Shown piece by piece: positions 19,601-31,139 of a stretch of 64,000 nucleotides of DNA. Source of the DNA: Brachionus manjavacas (taxonomy: Eukaryota > Rotifera > Eurotatoria > Ploima > Brachionidae); contig JAHQIY010000012.1 of assembly GCA_019054805.1 (NCBI GenBank), positions 2,790,001-2,854,000 of the forward strand. The letters run 5' to 3'. Position 1 is the first letter of the stretch. Every line of letters begins with the position of its first letter. The notes below the pieces were generated by a model. That model saw only the letters and a program-made list of their open reading frames with translations. It was not told where the DNA came from and made no database searches. A program made the position numbers and the translations under genes.

Positions 19601-22600
19601 GTTCTCGAAATTCATTAAATAAACGGTTCTAATGGGTCCTATTTTGGACACGTATAGTATTACATATATTGGTCATATATTTCGAAAAATATTTTCTTAA
19701 ACAAAATACTTAAAATGAAAATGATTGTAATTTTTCATATATTTATTTTATATATTTATATATATTTAATTATTGAATATTTTTTTTTTAAAAATTTTTT
19801 TATTCTACTTTCCATCATAAAAAATCATCATTTTTTGCTCTTAAAAAAAAATTGAGATCCTATTTTAGTCTGCAAAGATTCTATAAAAATACCTTTTTAA
19901 TTCTTTAAAATTAACGGTACCATTTTTTACCATTTTTCATGTAAAATATAAAAATACAATAATAGTATTGGTGGGATCAGTAATAATAAATGCTGCGACC
20001 CAGACGGGTTAAGAGAAGCTACGGATACAATTTTTATCCATTCTATTCAACAGAATAATATGGCACTAGATTATACTTTTTTTTTAAATATTTGGTATTA
20101 GAATTAGATACATCAAACAGATATTCTTGAAATTTTAACAAAAAAAGTTCACTCTATTTTAATTATTTTTACGAATAAATTGGTAACAAAAATCAATTGA
20201 TTTTTTACCTTTTTTTTTAATTTAATGGAAAAAATTAATTTTTTTTGGTATTTTTACTTATTATGTTTATTTTAAATAAAAAATTGACACAATATTAACT
20301 TTGTTATTGCATTATTTTTTTTGGCGATTTTTATTAATTCTGTGGAATTTTTACTAAAAAAATTGTGAACAAATATTAAGAGTCCTTTTTTTTGCATAAT
20401 TTCGAATTTAATATTATTTTTAATATTTCAAATTTAAGAATTCAAAATTTTCGATATAAAACTAATTTTAACCTAAAAAATATATGAGTAATTAGCTTCA
20501 AAAATGATTTAATAAATAGAATGGAAGCATTTGAAAAGGTATCTGAAATGAGAAAAAAAATATGAGTTCGGTACAAAAAGAAATAAAAAAAATCTTTCCT
20601 TTTTCTTTTTTTACAAACATTTTTTCCTTGTCATAATAAAATTCTATTAAATTAAATTTGGAAATCAAATCATTAATTTCTGCTATCATTTTTATTTAAA
20701 TTAGGCGATAATTTTAATTATTTTTTAGATATCATTTAATTAATTTAAGGCATCAAAAATAATTAGATTAAGTAATCAAAAAAGTTTGGAGATTATTTAA
20801 ATAGTTGTAGGGATCGAATGAATATATCCCTTAAGAAAATATTATCTATAATTTTTCACTTTTCAAAAATTTTAGATTTCCATTAATTCAAAATTTTGTA
20901 TTCTAATGAGTTCAAGAGCTAAAAATGTGACGGATCCTGATCAAAAACAGGATAACAGAATAGAAAAATAAAAATTTTTATATGCAAGCTTACACATAGA
21001 TTTCATCGCGTTCTTTTATTGTAGAAACGTTGTCATTTGAATCAAATATTTTGAAGATTTTGTTCGAGTACACCTCGGCTACAACCATGTGCGATTTGGG
21101 TAAATTAAAGCCTTCCCTTTCAATCATTGCCTCCAGCGACGTGCACAAGTCTTGAATATTACCGCTTTTCATCACCGGACATTTGAACTTGTTAAAAAAT
21201 TTAAATTTTCAGTTTAAAGTCACGGATGTCGGATTAACATTTTAATAAAATCAAAATTTCAAATTAAATTTAATGTCAAAAATTTTTAGCTCTTGAAAAT
21301 TTAATTTTTAAAAGGTCAATATCAATTATTTTTATAAAGATTGAAGCCAGTCAGTTTATTTTAAAACATATTAAAATTTACGTCTTGACGAAAAAAATTG
21401 AATTTTGTTTAAATGAATGAACGGTGAATTCAAGGATGGAGAAATAGACATTAATTATAATCAACAGAAATGAAAAAAAACATTTTTAAAATGTTTTGAA
21501 AATTAATTTATCTTAAAATAAATAAATTAATACTTATAATTTAAATAATATAAAAATTAATGTTTATTTAAATATTTATTTAAATTAATTCAAACATTAA
21601 TTTTAATATCTAAAAATAAACTCTTTGAATTGAAGACTAACTTCAAGGTGCCCTGTTAATCTTGTAATTGATAAGCTGATTTTCAATATTTTTCCACATA
21701 AAATAGAGATTTATTTTTTATTCTGTGACAGGCTAAAGCTCTTTCAGACTAAATAAAAAATTCAAAAATAAATTAAGTTTTTTTTTTTTTTAATTGTAAT
21801 GGGCTTGTAATGAAAAAGAAAACTATTCAAAATTGTGTATATGTAACTAGATTTCAATGCATCCAGCTACTATAGATGTCCTCCTTGTAAGACATCTCCG
21901 CAAGCATGCTTGCCGTAGCTTATTATCAATATTATTTTTATTAAGTTAAATATGAAGTAGAATGATTTTGAAACCACTGATGAAATACTTAGAGAACTGG
22001 TTTTATGTGACAAAAAGGTAAAAAATGATAAAAAGAGCTTGTAATATGAGTTATTTCAGATAGTGGATATTGCGAACGCAGATCTTGGGCCCATGGTTGA
22101 GAAAAGCAGTGAGACACTCAGTAGTATGCAACTGAATGTTAAATTAGATCGAAAAAAAGTGGAAGTAATGGAAATGAGTAATGCGTTGTCGCTTGTTGGC
22201 TGTGAAAGAAGAAACTCTTTAAATAAACTATTAGAAGTTAAGATAATAAAAAATAATTATTATTTGTATAAAAAAAAGAGTTAAATCTAGTGATAATTAA
22301 TTTAATATTTAATTTTTTTTTTTTTTTTTTTTTTTTTGTAAAACGCTAAAAAGGGATGGATGTCCAAGATGATTAGCCAAACCCCTAATCGCCTTAGTTG
22401 AGGCTTTTTTTATATAAATAAAGAAATAAATAAAATAAAAAAAAAATATAAAGAATAATTTCTAGCAGAAAATTAGAATTAATAAATTGAAATAAAAGAG
22501 TGACAGCTTGCAGAAAAGAGGAAATGGTTAATTAATTCGAGAAAATCAAAATTGTAATTGTTAAATATCAATTAGACAATAGAGTTGAATATTCGATGCA

Positions 22601-24815
22601 TCTTGATGAAATTATTCAACCAGTCTGGTGACCAATGGAACATAATGACTTAGTTATGCCCTGGCATATCTTTCTCTCAACTCAAAAAGTCGCTTCGAGA
22701 CTATTAAAATTTAAAGTTTAATAAAGGCCTCTTAGAGCATAAAATTGAAGGGGTTATCATATTTAAGATTCAAGAAAGAGAGGACTGCTGAATTGTTTGT
22801 ATTTTTTGTTTCTGAGAATGAATTAAAACAGGAAAAAAAATCTAAAATTGATCCTATTGAGGACCAGAGTTGTATAAAAGTCACAAGTCAAGTGCAAGTC
22901 AGGACTTTGACTTGTTTCAAAAATATAAAAATTACAAGTCCTTAATTTTTTTATATCTTCATTTTTTATATTTTTTATTTATTTTTCAAAAATTTTTTAA
23001 CCTCAAATTTTTTTTAAAGAAAAGAAAATGACAATTATGTGAATTGTTTAAAAAATCATGTTTCAACATTTACATTGAAAAAGAAAGTTAAACAAATAAT
23101 TTCATTTTTTCCTGAATAAAAAATTTCAATACTTATAATTTTTTTATATATTTTAATTCTATTCTTAAAATAAGGAAAAAACCTGACTTGTTTTTGTTTA
23201 ATTTTTAAAACAAGTCAAGACTTGTTATTTTAAAGAAATATATTTTCAAGTCCAAGTCATACTTTGACTTGTTTTTGACTTGTTAAGACTTTTTTTTCCT
23301 GACTTTTAAACAAGTTTGTTGAGGATTTGTAGAGATAGCCTATTGTTTTGGATTTTAGACTCCAAAATGAAAGAAGCATCTTTAGACTATTCATATTTTA
23401 TTTGTTTATCAGTGCCGAGCTAAAGCTTCTTCAGAATATACATAAAAAAATTAAAATCAATCTTGATCTTAAATTAATGGTAAACATCCAACTCAAAAAG
23501 TCTTAATTCTTAATTTTTTTTTCTAATTATTATTTTTTTTGATTTTTTATCAAAAAATCATGTAAAAAAAAAGTTTTTTTTTTAGGATATTTTTATTCTA
23601 AATAAGCATTTGTTCGGTCCTGATAAACAAATAAACAATAAATTATTCTTTAATGAATGCTTTCTTTGTTAATGTAAATCTTCCTTTCTTACTTTTTTTC
23701 TTTTTTTGTCCGATGGGAGCTGATTTAGCTATTAATGGAGGATTGACTTATTTTAATCTAATACCATACCAACTTCATGCTTGCATATATTCTCTTTTAG
23801 AATATTTAAATTGCATTAATATTAAGATCATTGATTTTAACTTTTATTTTTCTCAAAGATCGTGTTCCATGACTTTTCAATTGAAATTTTCATTTTCCAT
23901 TTGGAGAGCTATTTTTCAACTTCTCTTAGGTACTTATTAATCTGCAAAAAGAAGGGAGTATTAGCAGCTTGTTTTATTTCTTTTTGGTATTTTATTTATG
24001 AAAATAAGTGTTATTTCTTTTACTTGTAAATATTATAAACTGAATAACTAAACTAACAACTAATATGAAGGCAAAAGATTTCGCTCAAGCCTTTTTAAAT
24101 CAATTAATAAACTATTGAAACTAATTGTCGAGGAATATAGTGGCTCGTGGTCTGAAAACACAGCAAAAGTATCGGTTACCTCTACTCCAGTAGGAGCCCT
24201 TTTCTCTATAATTCGAAAAGCGTATGCCTGCATTGTTCTAATTCGTTTGTATTTGTTATTAAGCCTTTTTAGGATACGAAATGTGTACAGAATTCAAAGA
24301 CTCATGTCGTTGGTGAAAATAAAAAAAGTAAGTATTCTATTTGACTAATTTTTTTCAAATTGTTTAATTTTTATGATGTAGCTTGAACTAATATTTTTAT
24401 TTTTTTTTAAATGGGCAGAAGGAGGTTCACTTAGTATGGTTGGAATGCGCTCATTAGGAATGTTAGCTCGAAGCCTTTTTTTTATTTAAATTAATTATTA
24501 ATTATTAAATAAAAAAATATACATCTTTAAAAAAGAATTTTTCTATTCATTAATTTTGTTAAAATTTAAAATTTTTTTTGTATAAAATTGACAATCAAAA
24601 CAAAATTTAGAAGAGAAGGTTTTGAATCAAGATTTATCGAATAGCCAACTCCATTGTGTAATTGCTACCTAAAAATTTCTTCTTTTTTTTCTGAACTATC
24701 AAATATTTAAACATGTCTAACCTCTAGCAATTTCAACTTAAAGGGGTTGTGAAGTTCGTTTCAATCGGATATTTTCAATCCAGAAAAAGTTGAATAACTT
24801 TTTTACTAAATTTGC

Positions 24816-24846
<31 letters not shown>

Positions 24847-27833
24847 TTTCAATGAACGCCTTAAAGGCGATGTTAATAAAAATTTAGAAAATAAAATGTA
24901 ATAAATAAGACAAAGTTTAAGTGTTTTCTAAAAAATTTAAATAAATGTTAATTTTGTTTTTTTTTCTTTCTGCTTTTTTAATTTCAATAATTATTATTCA
25001 TTTTATATTTTAAATTTTTTACATTTTATATTGCCTCTATATTCAACTTTGCAAGGAGAACCACCATCAAATCGACTAAGGAGTCTAAAACCACATTACA
25101 ACAGCGATGGAAACCCAGACTCAGGTAAAGTTTTTTTTTTTTTTTGCTTAATGCAGAAAAATAAGTCTGGAAAATACTCTGCAATTTTCTGTATTTTGCA
25201 CGCCATTAAAAAGTATTCCAATAAAGTGTGCAATTACATTGCAGAGTTTTTGCACATATATATTTTTTGATTAAGCAAAGTTGCTTAACCATTAAGCATT
25301 TTACTGAACTAAATTATATTTTTTGGTATAAAAATTCTTAAATTTTTTCTGAATTGAAACGATCAAATTGAAATCAACTTCACAACCCCAACTTAAAGTT
25401 TTTAATTTTTTTTCTCATCATTTAATTCTTTTTTTTATATTTTATCTTATTTAACTCTTTTTTTTATTAAATATTTTTACTCTAAAGAAGCATTAGATCG
25501 GTACAGATTTACAAATAAAAAAAAAATGAATAAAATTTTATTTTGAAATTTATTTCAATTATTTGATTTAAGCTTTGAATTAAGTCGACTTTCAAGATTT
25601 CGCTAAAAAATACTAAAACGAAGTGGACTAATTTCTGACCCTTGTGAAACTCCTGGTCTAATAGGTTATTGATCAGAGAATAATTTTTTATTACTTTTTA
25701 GAATATGAATATGAAATTTATACTCAATAATAATTTAACAATAACTCATTTTTAATTTCTTTATAATCAATTATTTTTACAATTAATAAATACCCATTTA
25801 ATAAAGGTTTTAGTTTGTGTTAATCTCAATCTTCGAATATTTAGTTTAAAATTAAATCTTTTGTGGTATTTATGTAAAAAATGGAAATCTATTTTAATAT
25901 TTTAATTTCTTAAACATAATCGTAAATTTAAAAAAGGAAAACAAACAGTACAAAACTACCTTCCTTTGTATTCAATTTTATTTTATATTTTACATCGCCG
26001 AATCTGGCGTAATTTTATGAATAAATAATAACAATAATTAATAATAATCCATGATCATTTGACAATTTCTAGGAATAAATGTATCTTGATTAATAACAAA
26101 AAAATGATGCTATGAAACGATCCAGTCCAAAATTAATTTTTGATTCAGTAAAAAAAATAGGTGGAAAAAATCAATTTTCTTTTTTACCTAAATTTGAAAA
26201 TGAAAAAGTTTAATTCCAATAGTCTTGTAAATCTGAGGGACATCTGAAAAAGGCAAAAAAATTCAAACAGAAGCTAAAGTATTTTAAGGTATGCATTGAG
26301 AATAAGTAAGTAAGTCATTAATGTTCGATTTTCACTTGATAATTTGAAAATTTTAGAATTAATAAACTCTTTTTTTGTTCTATTTGACTTTTGTGTGCTT
26401 CTAGTTTTGAATAATAAAAAAAAATACTAACTTTTTGAAATTTCTCTCAAAATTTGAAAGGCAAAAATTGAGAAAACTAATCCGACACTTAAGTGCAAAT
26501 AAACAAAATTTACTTTGACTAATGGCTTGCTTTGATCCAATGGCACTAGGACAAGTTGTACGAGCATTTCTTTTTTGGATGGCAAAGGCACAGACAAATA
26601 ACAAAAGGGATCGAATTTAACAGATATCTCATTGCAGAGCAGACAATTAAGAGTTGACTTGAGCAAGCCGTGGAATATGTCCACAATGATCGAGTCGTTG
26701 CGTTTCTTGTGGTCTTGCCACGACTCTTCGGCGAACTCCTCATCACTTTTGCCAACATGACTTCCCATCTCTACATAGGGCTTTTTCTTGATCCGATTCA
26801 AGTCCTCGTGCAGACCATCTAGCAGAAAAGCCAACAGCTCCTGGGAGTCCTGCTGCTGAAAGCCGGTAAACTGAGGCGCAAATCGACTCAGATTAAACTT
26901 GAAACTCCTCGGCACTGTGTAGTTATTTTTGCCGGACCAAATCTCATTTATCAAGTCAGCATAGGCTTCGGCCAATTGGCCTTTGCATCCCAGAGGATTG
27001 TCCAAGTTGATCTCTGACTTGTACAGTCCTTTGCGGAAAAAGTCTGTCAAAAATGGCACATTGCTCATGGCCTGTATTGAAGTGTTCATGAAGCATGTGT
27101 TTCCCAAGTTGCTTAGGCCGCACAGGCCAGGCTTGTGAGCGCTGTGGCGGCCTCCACTCGCTTCCTGACTTCGCATCGAGGACCGAGTGGTCAAGCCAGG
27201 AGCAGCGGGCACTTCGTCATCCACCAAAATTGTGTCGTCCATGGCCGCGCCGCTGCTCGACAAGCACGGGCTTTTGGTGGTGTCGATCAGCTGTTGTTTG
27301 GAGTTTTCCTTGAAAAAAAACCTGACCGGCTTTTCTGGGCTGATCTTGAGCAAGCTCTTTAGCTTGGTAAACTTGAACAGTCGACTTAGATGAAAAACTT
27401 TGCTCTCGTTTTTGTACTCCACTTTGATTCTCAAGAGTTTGACTTCAATTTTGAGCTCTGTGGCGCCCTCGTGCGAGTCGTTTATGACCAAGCGCTCGGC
27501 AATGTCCTCCTCGGACTCCAGAGTGTAAATTTCGGTCAAGCACTGCCAAAGCTCTTGGGGCACAGTAAAATAGTCAGTTTCTTCTACAAGTCCTTCTTTG
27601 AGAAAAAAGTAGTCGGTGTCCGGGTCCTTTTGGAGAATGGACTTGTTGGATATTTTGCCAGGTGGTTGATTGGACGGCTCGCAAGCTGTGATTGTGAGCT
27701 CTTGTTTAAGGCCGATGTAGCTGAGCCATTTTTTGAACCATTCGGCGCTCACCAAGTACCACTTGTCTTCCTCTTTCAGCCGTTTGTTCAGGTACTCAAG
27801 GGCAAGTTGTTTTTGACTTTCAATGCTTTTCAT
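16667..27833 (-). CDS. Ubiquitin carboxyl-terminal hydrolase, USP4/11/15 class
   Basis: Cysteine protease that removes ubiquitin from proteins. I join four exons: 27833-26514, 21187-20994, 17879-16942 and 16887-16667, all with GT-AG borders and continuous phase, giving 890 aa (USP4/15 are about 950-980). Introns are 5326, 3114 and 54 nt. Order: DUSP domain ([17 protein letters not shown], about 24-40); a ubiquitin-like region; the Cys box [12 protein letters not shown] with nucleophile Cys247; [20 protein letters not shown]; a first CxxC zinc pair (CLLCNE); a long acidic insert (MDDDDDVV); the second pair [22 protein letters not shown]; and the His box [13 protein letters not shown], whose HYT codons are created by joining exons 3 and 4. 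WYYFDDS follows. All catalytic elements are present, so it should be active. The two long introns are full of transposons. Confidence 0.93.
18328..18616. mobile_element. hAT MITE, 289 bp, perfect 8-bp target duplication
   Basis: Ends CAGAGTTGTTTTTAAGTCAC and, from the right, CAGACTTGTTTTTAAGTCAC. It is flanked by GATAGAAC at 18320-18327 and again at 18617-18624, an exact 8-bp duplication typical of hAT. The interior is a long inverted repeat (TTAGTGAAGTTTAGTC against GACTAAACTTCACTAA). No coding capacity. It inserted just after a LINE 3' end (CTGAAGGAGCTTAAGCTCGG at 18297-18316). Confidence 0.95.
18722..18770. repeat. Perfect 20-bp hairpin
   Basis: ATTGATAGCTTTTTCTCTTG at 18722-18741 and its exact reverse complement at 18751-18770 enclose a 9-nt loop, inside the deubiquitinase intron. 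Confidence 0.9.
18880..19265 (+). other. Possible Tc1-like transposase scrap
   Basis: The plus strand reads [20 protein letters not shown] then [17 protein letters not shown], vaguely like the YIExLxxxL tail of Tc1-type transposases. A diverged inverted copy of its start lies at 18903-18925 (minus). No end repeats were defined. Weak call. Confidence 0.25.
19270..20990. other. AT-rich intronic DNA, nothing recognised
   Basis: Part of the 3114-nt deubiquitinase intron 2. Mostly A/T runs. A GC-richer scrap at about 19975-20035 (GCTGCGACCCAGACGGG) may be the edge of a degraded element. No exon of the gene is needed here because the flanking exons join in frame. Confidence 0.5.
21960..22284 (+). 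other. Two exon-like segments inside USP intron 1
   Basis: 21963-22016 reads [17 protein letters not shown], then a GTAAAA donor and, 44 nt on, TTATTTCAG at 22060. The following segment continues in frame as [20 protein letters not shown] and on to about 22250. Short-intron structure, codon-like composition and frame continuity suggest a real or recently lost spliced gene. I do not recognise the protein, and an in-frame TAG sits just upstream (AAGTAGAAT). Confidence 0.35.
22865..23318. mobile_element. hAT MITE, 454 bp
   Basis: Left end CAGAGTTGTATAAAAGTC, right end (reversed) CAAACTTGTTTAAAAGTC. Flanks TTGAGGAC (22857-22864) and TTGAGGAT (23319-23326) match at 7 of 8 bases. The interior is rich in CAAGTC/GACTTG words in inverted orientation. 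It is related to the elements at 18328 and 37183. Confidence 0.85.
23405..23940 (-). mobile_element. LINE remnants
   Basis: The motif CCGAGCTAAAGCTTCTTCAG at 23415-23434 is the inverted LINE 3' end. On the minus strand near 23850-23905 the translation [18 protein letters not shown] aligns with the RT-domain stretch WKMKISVEKSCSVVFSRF of the 28374-30570 LINE. Heavily decayed. Confidence 0.55.
24085..24328 (+). other. Exon-like segment ending at a GTAAGT donor
   Basis: An open plus-strand stretch ([20 protein letters not shown], then [19 protein letters not shown]) runs into a consensus GTAAGT at 24329. It lies inside USP intron 1 with two other exon-like segments. The protein is not recognised. 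It may be an exon of a nested gene or of a mobile element. Confidence 0.3.
24610..24890 (+). mobile_element. LINE 3' end relic and (ATTT)n tail
   Basis: 24613-24700 encodes [18 protein letters not shown], the end of the ORF2 seen intact at 45115-45190. Then come (TTTA)n repeats at 24825-24847 and the hairpin word AACGCCTTAAAGGCGATGTT at 24855-24874. This hairpin also ends repeats at 25995 (inverted), 48530 and, loosely, 49862. Confidence 0.6.
25045..25124 (+). other. Exon-like segment ending at a GTAAAG donor
   Basis: Reads [20 protein letters not shown] then NSDGNPDS in an open plus-strand frame, ending exactly at GTAAAG and a poly-T run. Function unknown. Same strand and intron as the segments at 21960 and 24085. 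Confidence 0.35.
25485..25760. mobile_element. LINE fragments, both orientations
   Basis: 25490-25512 resembles the plus-strand LINE end (AAGCATTAGATCGGTACAG). 25600-25690 on the minus strand encodes [15 protein letters not shown], the RT motif AGVPQGSVISPLL of the full copies. The scraps are short and broken. Confidence 0.55.
25761..26400. other. AT-rich intronic DNA
   Basis: No exon or gene seen. The only structure is an inverted retroelement-end hairpin at 25995-26010 (TCGCCGAATCTGGCGTAA). Confidence 0.5.
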
Positions 27834-28368
27834 TTTGAAAAAGAGAATTAAATTTTTTTTAACTTTTTGAAAATATTAAGCAATTTTGCAATTTATACTT
27901 GCATTGTTTTTTGGTTTTTTATTTTAACAAAAAAAAAGAGGGCGAATTATATTTTGCATATGTGGTTGTGGTGTAAGATGTGTTTTTTGTGAGATTGCGC
28001 TGAGAATAGTTTCTTGATGCGAGATGTAACCATGACTAATTGAGCTAAATTAAGAATTTTCGAGTAATTTCTTTCAAGTTTTTTAATAGATAATTAGAAT
28101 AATATGATATGTTTGAGCAGCGTTCCTATTTGAAAAATTATCAAAAAAATGACTAAAATTTTAAACATATCAAAATTATCACGCATAGGAAACAAATTAA
28201 TTTATTTCAATTAGATGCATGAAAAATTGCAACATAATTTAGATTGCAAAAGTATTAGGAAAACTTTTATTGATACAATGGATATACAAAAGAATCAAAT
28301 TGAACTAAATATTTTATCGTAAAATATTGATTGCTCATTTTTATTAATTTTTTTTATTTATTATTTGT
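27834..28368. other. Deubiquitinase 5' flank
   Basis: AT-rich. It should hold the promoter of the minus-strand deubiquitinase gene, but I see no clear TATA box or initiator. Confidence 0.4.
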
Positions 28369-29023
28369 TTTCTGTACCGAACTAGGGCTCCTTCAGAATA
28401 AATTAAAAAATAAAAATAAAAATTAAAATTAAAATTAACGTTAATAAAATGAGATAAAAAAAAGGAAATCAAAATAAAGAAAATAAGCTAAAAAAAAATG
28501 TAAGTTTAGAAGACATAGATTGTTACATGTGGCAAATGTTTACATAGTTCAGGTTTCAGGAAAAAAGGAGGAAAAAGTAAGGTAGTAATTACACAATGGA
28601 GTTGGGTATTCAATATATCTCGATTCGAAATTTTCTTTGTATTCCTCTACCAGTCTGACGATCAATGGAATAGAATGACTCAGTCATCTCTCACTCAACT
28701 TAAAAAGCCAATTCGAGACTGTTAGTAATTTAAGCTAATTAAAAGCCTCATAATGCAACATGTTGGAGGGAGTATCATATTTTAACTAAGGGATAGATCT
28801 TACTTCTGTATGCTCAATTGCTTGAAGTTTTTTGATATTATTTTCTGAAAATGAATTCAAGAAAGGAAAAAAATAGTCTAAAATTGATCCGACTAAAGAT
28901 TTATATAAATTTCCTAGTGTGTTTTGATTGAGACCCCACTTTTTATTTGCAGCGTTCTTTAATTTCGTCTACTAATATATTAAAGTTTAACTTAGAATCA
29001 AATTTAATACCAAGAAACTTGAT

Positions 29024-29647
29024 TTATTTTTGGCTCACTATTCTGTTTCCATATATTTTTAAGTTTGGATTAGCACTCTCTTTTTTGAACCTAGAGAAGA
29101 CTACTGAACACGACTTTTCAACTGATATCTTCATTTTCCATTTAATAAGCCATTGTTCTAGTTCGTTGGTGTATTTATTTATCTTATTTTCAAGTTTCCC
29201 TTTTTTGTTATAAATGAAGAATGTAACTAGATCATCTGCGAAAAGCAGAGAGTATTCATTATTTGTTTTGTTTCTTTTGGGGATGTAATTAATATATATA
29301 CTAGATAAGAGAGGACTTATTACTGAGCCTTGAGGAACACCTGCAGTTATTTGATATTCGTCGCTCAATTGGTCATTCACATTTACCTTAAATGTCCTAC
29401 TATCTAAAAAGGATCTAATCCAGTTAGTCAAGTAATGAGGTGGATTCATTTTAATCAATTTAAAAAGTAGACCTTCATGCCAAACCCTATCAAAGGCTTT
29501 AGAAATATCAAAAAACAGGCCGCAAACTCTTTTTTTTCTATTAAATGATTCCACAATTTTTTGAATTAAAAAGAATAGATTATCTGATGTTCGCCGGTGT
29601 TTTCTAAATCCAGACTGCTCCTGGATAAGGAGTGAATTTTGTTCCAA
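29024..29647 (-). pseudogene. LINE reverse transcriptase core
   Basis: 207 codons with the A motif DISKAFDRVW, the B motif AGVPQGS and the C motif FADD. The two-Asp catalytic centre is intact, but upstream and downstream frames are shifted, so no full ORF2 remains. It would copy LINE RNA into DNA at the target site. Confidence 0.9.
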
Positions 29648-29724
29648 AAAATTGTATAATCTTAAAAATACTATGCGTTCCAGGAGCTTTCCTTAACAAC
29701 TCGTTATACTAATTGGTCTATAAT

Positions 29725-30201
29725 TTAAAGGATCTTGTAAAGAAGAGGCTTTTTTTGAATCATAGTAATGTTCGATGTTTTCCATGCTTTAGGGACTCTA
29801 CCTTCTCGAAGAGATAAATTAAAAAGTTCTATAATTTCTATTAATGAATTTCTAGGTAATTTTTTTAACATTAGATTATGAATTTGGTCAGGTGATGCCG
29901 CTTCATTTTCAATTTTTAATTCATTTATGCAAATTGGATCATTAAATTTACACTGATTATTGTTTCTAAAGAAATCAGGGTTGGAATTTAGTATTTCGAA
30001 ATCTTTCTCAGTATCAATTAAATCAGAATTAGGACTAAATATTGAAGATAAAAATTCTCCGAAGCATTTTCCCTTTTCTTCATTAGTTTTGAATTCCTTT
30101 TCATTTAAAATCAAATTAGGAATTAAATTTGTTCCTTTTTTTGTTCTAAATTTATTTATTTTTTTCCAAAAAGGTCTATTTGTTAGTGTGTTTTTCCCCA
30201 T
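29725..30201 (-). pseudogene. LINE ORF2, pre-RT region
   Basis: 158 codons directly upstream of the RT core. They contain EEKGKCFGEFLSSIFSPN, SPDQIHNLMLKKLP and LREGRVPKAWKTSNITMIQK, the fingers region of a LINE RT. It ends in a frameshift just before the RT core. Confidence 0.85.
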
Positions 30202-31139
30202 CTTCTTGGTAAAATCAAACCAATTTTGATTCCAGAATTTTTTTAAAGAGGCCTTTAACTCAAATGTAAGTTGATTAAATTTTTGCTTTTTTTTTGACAG
30301 CGAGTTTTTTGAAAGTTTCTTCTTACATTCCTGCGTTCTTTTATCAGAATAACAATGCTCGGAGGAAAACTGGTTTTGTAAATTTTCTGAGAAAGATAAG
30401 GAATGCTTTTATGAGAAGCAGGAATGATTTTTTCTATAATTTTATCATTTAGTTGATCTATAGTGAAGGAACTTTCAGGGAAAGTAATTCTTATTAACCT
30501 TATATCCATGCATTCGTTTCTGATCTCAATCAATTTCAAAAATTACACTATGAATATCAATATTTTTAATTTGCAAGGTTTGTAATCGGCAAATCTTTTA
30601 ATGATTTTAATAAGCAATTCACGCTTTTATTTTGTTGCAGAATTAGAAAGTTTGAACGATAAAAAGACAATACACACTCTCAAGTCGTCACTCATAATAA
30701 AACCTTGGATAAGACCCTGCTTAGAAGACTTCGACAATTTTTTTTTCTTTTTTTTCCTCTCTTTTATGTAATCAAAACTTTAAAAATTTAAAATTTTAAA
30801 TGGATCAATTAATTATTTTTTTAGGAAATTAATGCGATTTTCATAAATATTTTTTTTTTTTTAATTGTAATTTGTATTTCTTTTTCAATTTGCCTATGAG
30901 GCTTTAAATTTTTAATTAAATAAATTAAATGATTTGTATTTAGACAGCTTTTTTCTATTCTATTAGACATTAAACCTGAATGTGTTTTGCATGTTTGGAT
31001 AAATTATAATCATTTAAGAAAAGTCTCATGCGTCGTTTTACATACAAAACTTTTCATATGAATTAGCTGAGATAATATTGTTGGCAAAAGCTTGAAATGC
31101 TTTTAAAATGCAGTCTGAATATTTTTAAAGAGTCAAAAA

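Larger units (their letters stand above)
28374..30570 (-). mobile_element. Non-LTR retrotransposon (LINE), 5'-truncated
   Basis: The minus strand carries reverse-transcriptase blocks in order: FWKKINKFRTKKGTNLIP and SPDQIHNLMLKKLP (30201-29725), FFDISKAFDRVWHEGLLFKL, ITAGVPQGSVISPLLSSIY and the catalytic LLFADDLVTF (29647-29024). The 30539-30255 stretch contains LIKERRNVRRN, typical of the linker between endonuclease and RT. The endonuclease itself is missing, so it is 5'-truncated near 30570. Frames are broken between blocks. The 3' end is GGCTCCTTCAG...GTAC (inverted) at 28374-28396. The Jockey/CR1/I-like motif set puts it in the APE-type LINEs; the exact clade needs a tree. Copies of the same family are at 44271 and 51890. 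Confidence 0.92.

Noticed and set aside
22303-22337. Long T-run as a terminator
   Set aside because: Homopolymer T tracts are common throughout this AT-rich DNA; no pol III gene lies upstream.
27095-27851. Plus-strand frames over the deubiquitinase first exon
   Set aside because: Shadows of a conserved protease exon on the other strand.
29960-30229. Plus-strand frame over LINE ORF2
   Set aside because: Antisense of the pre-RT block.
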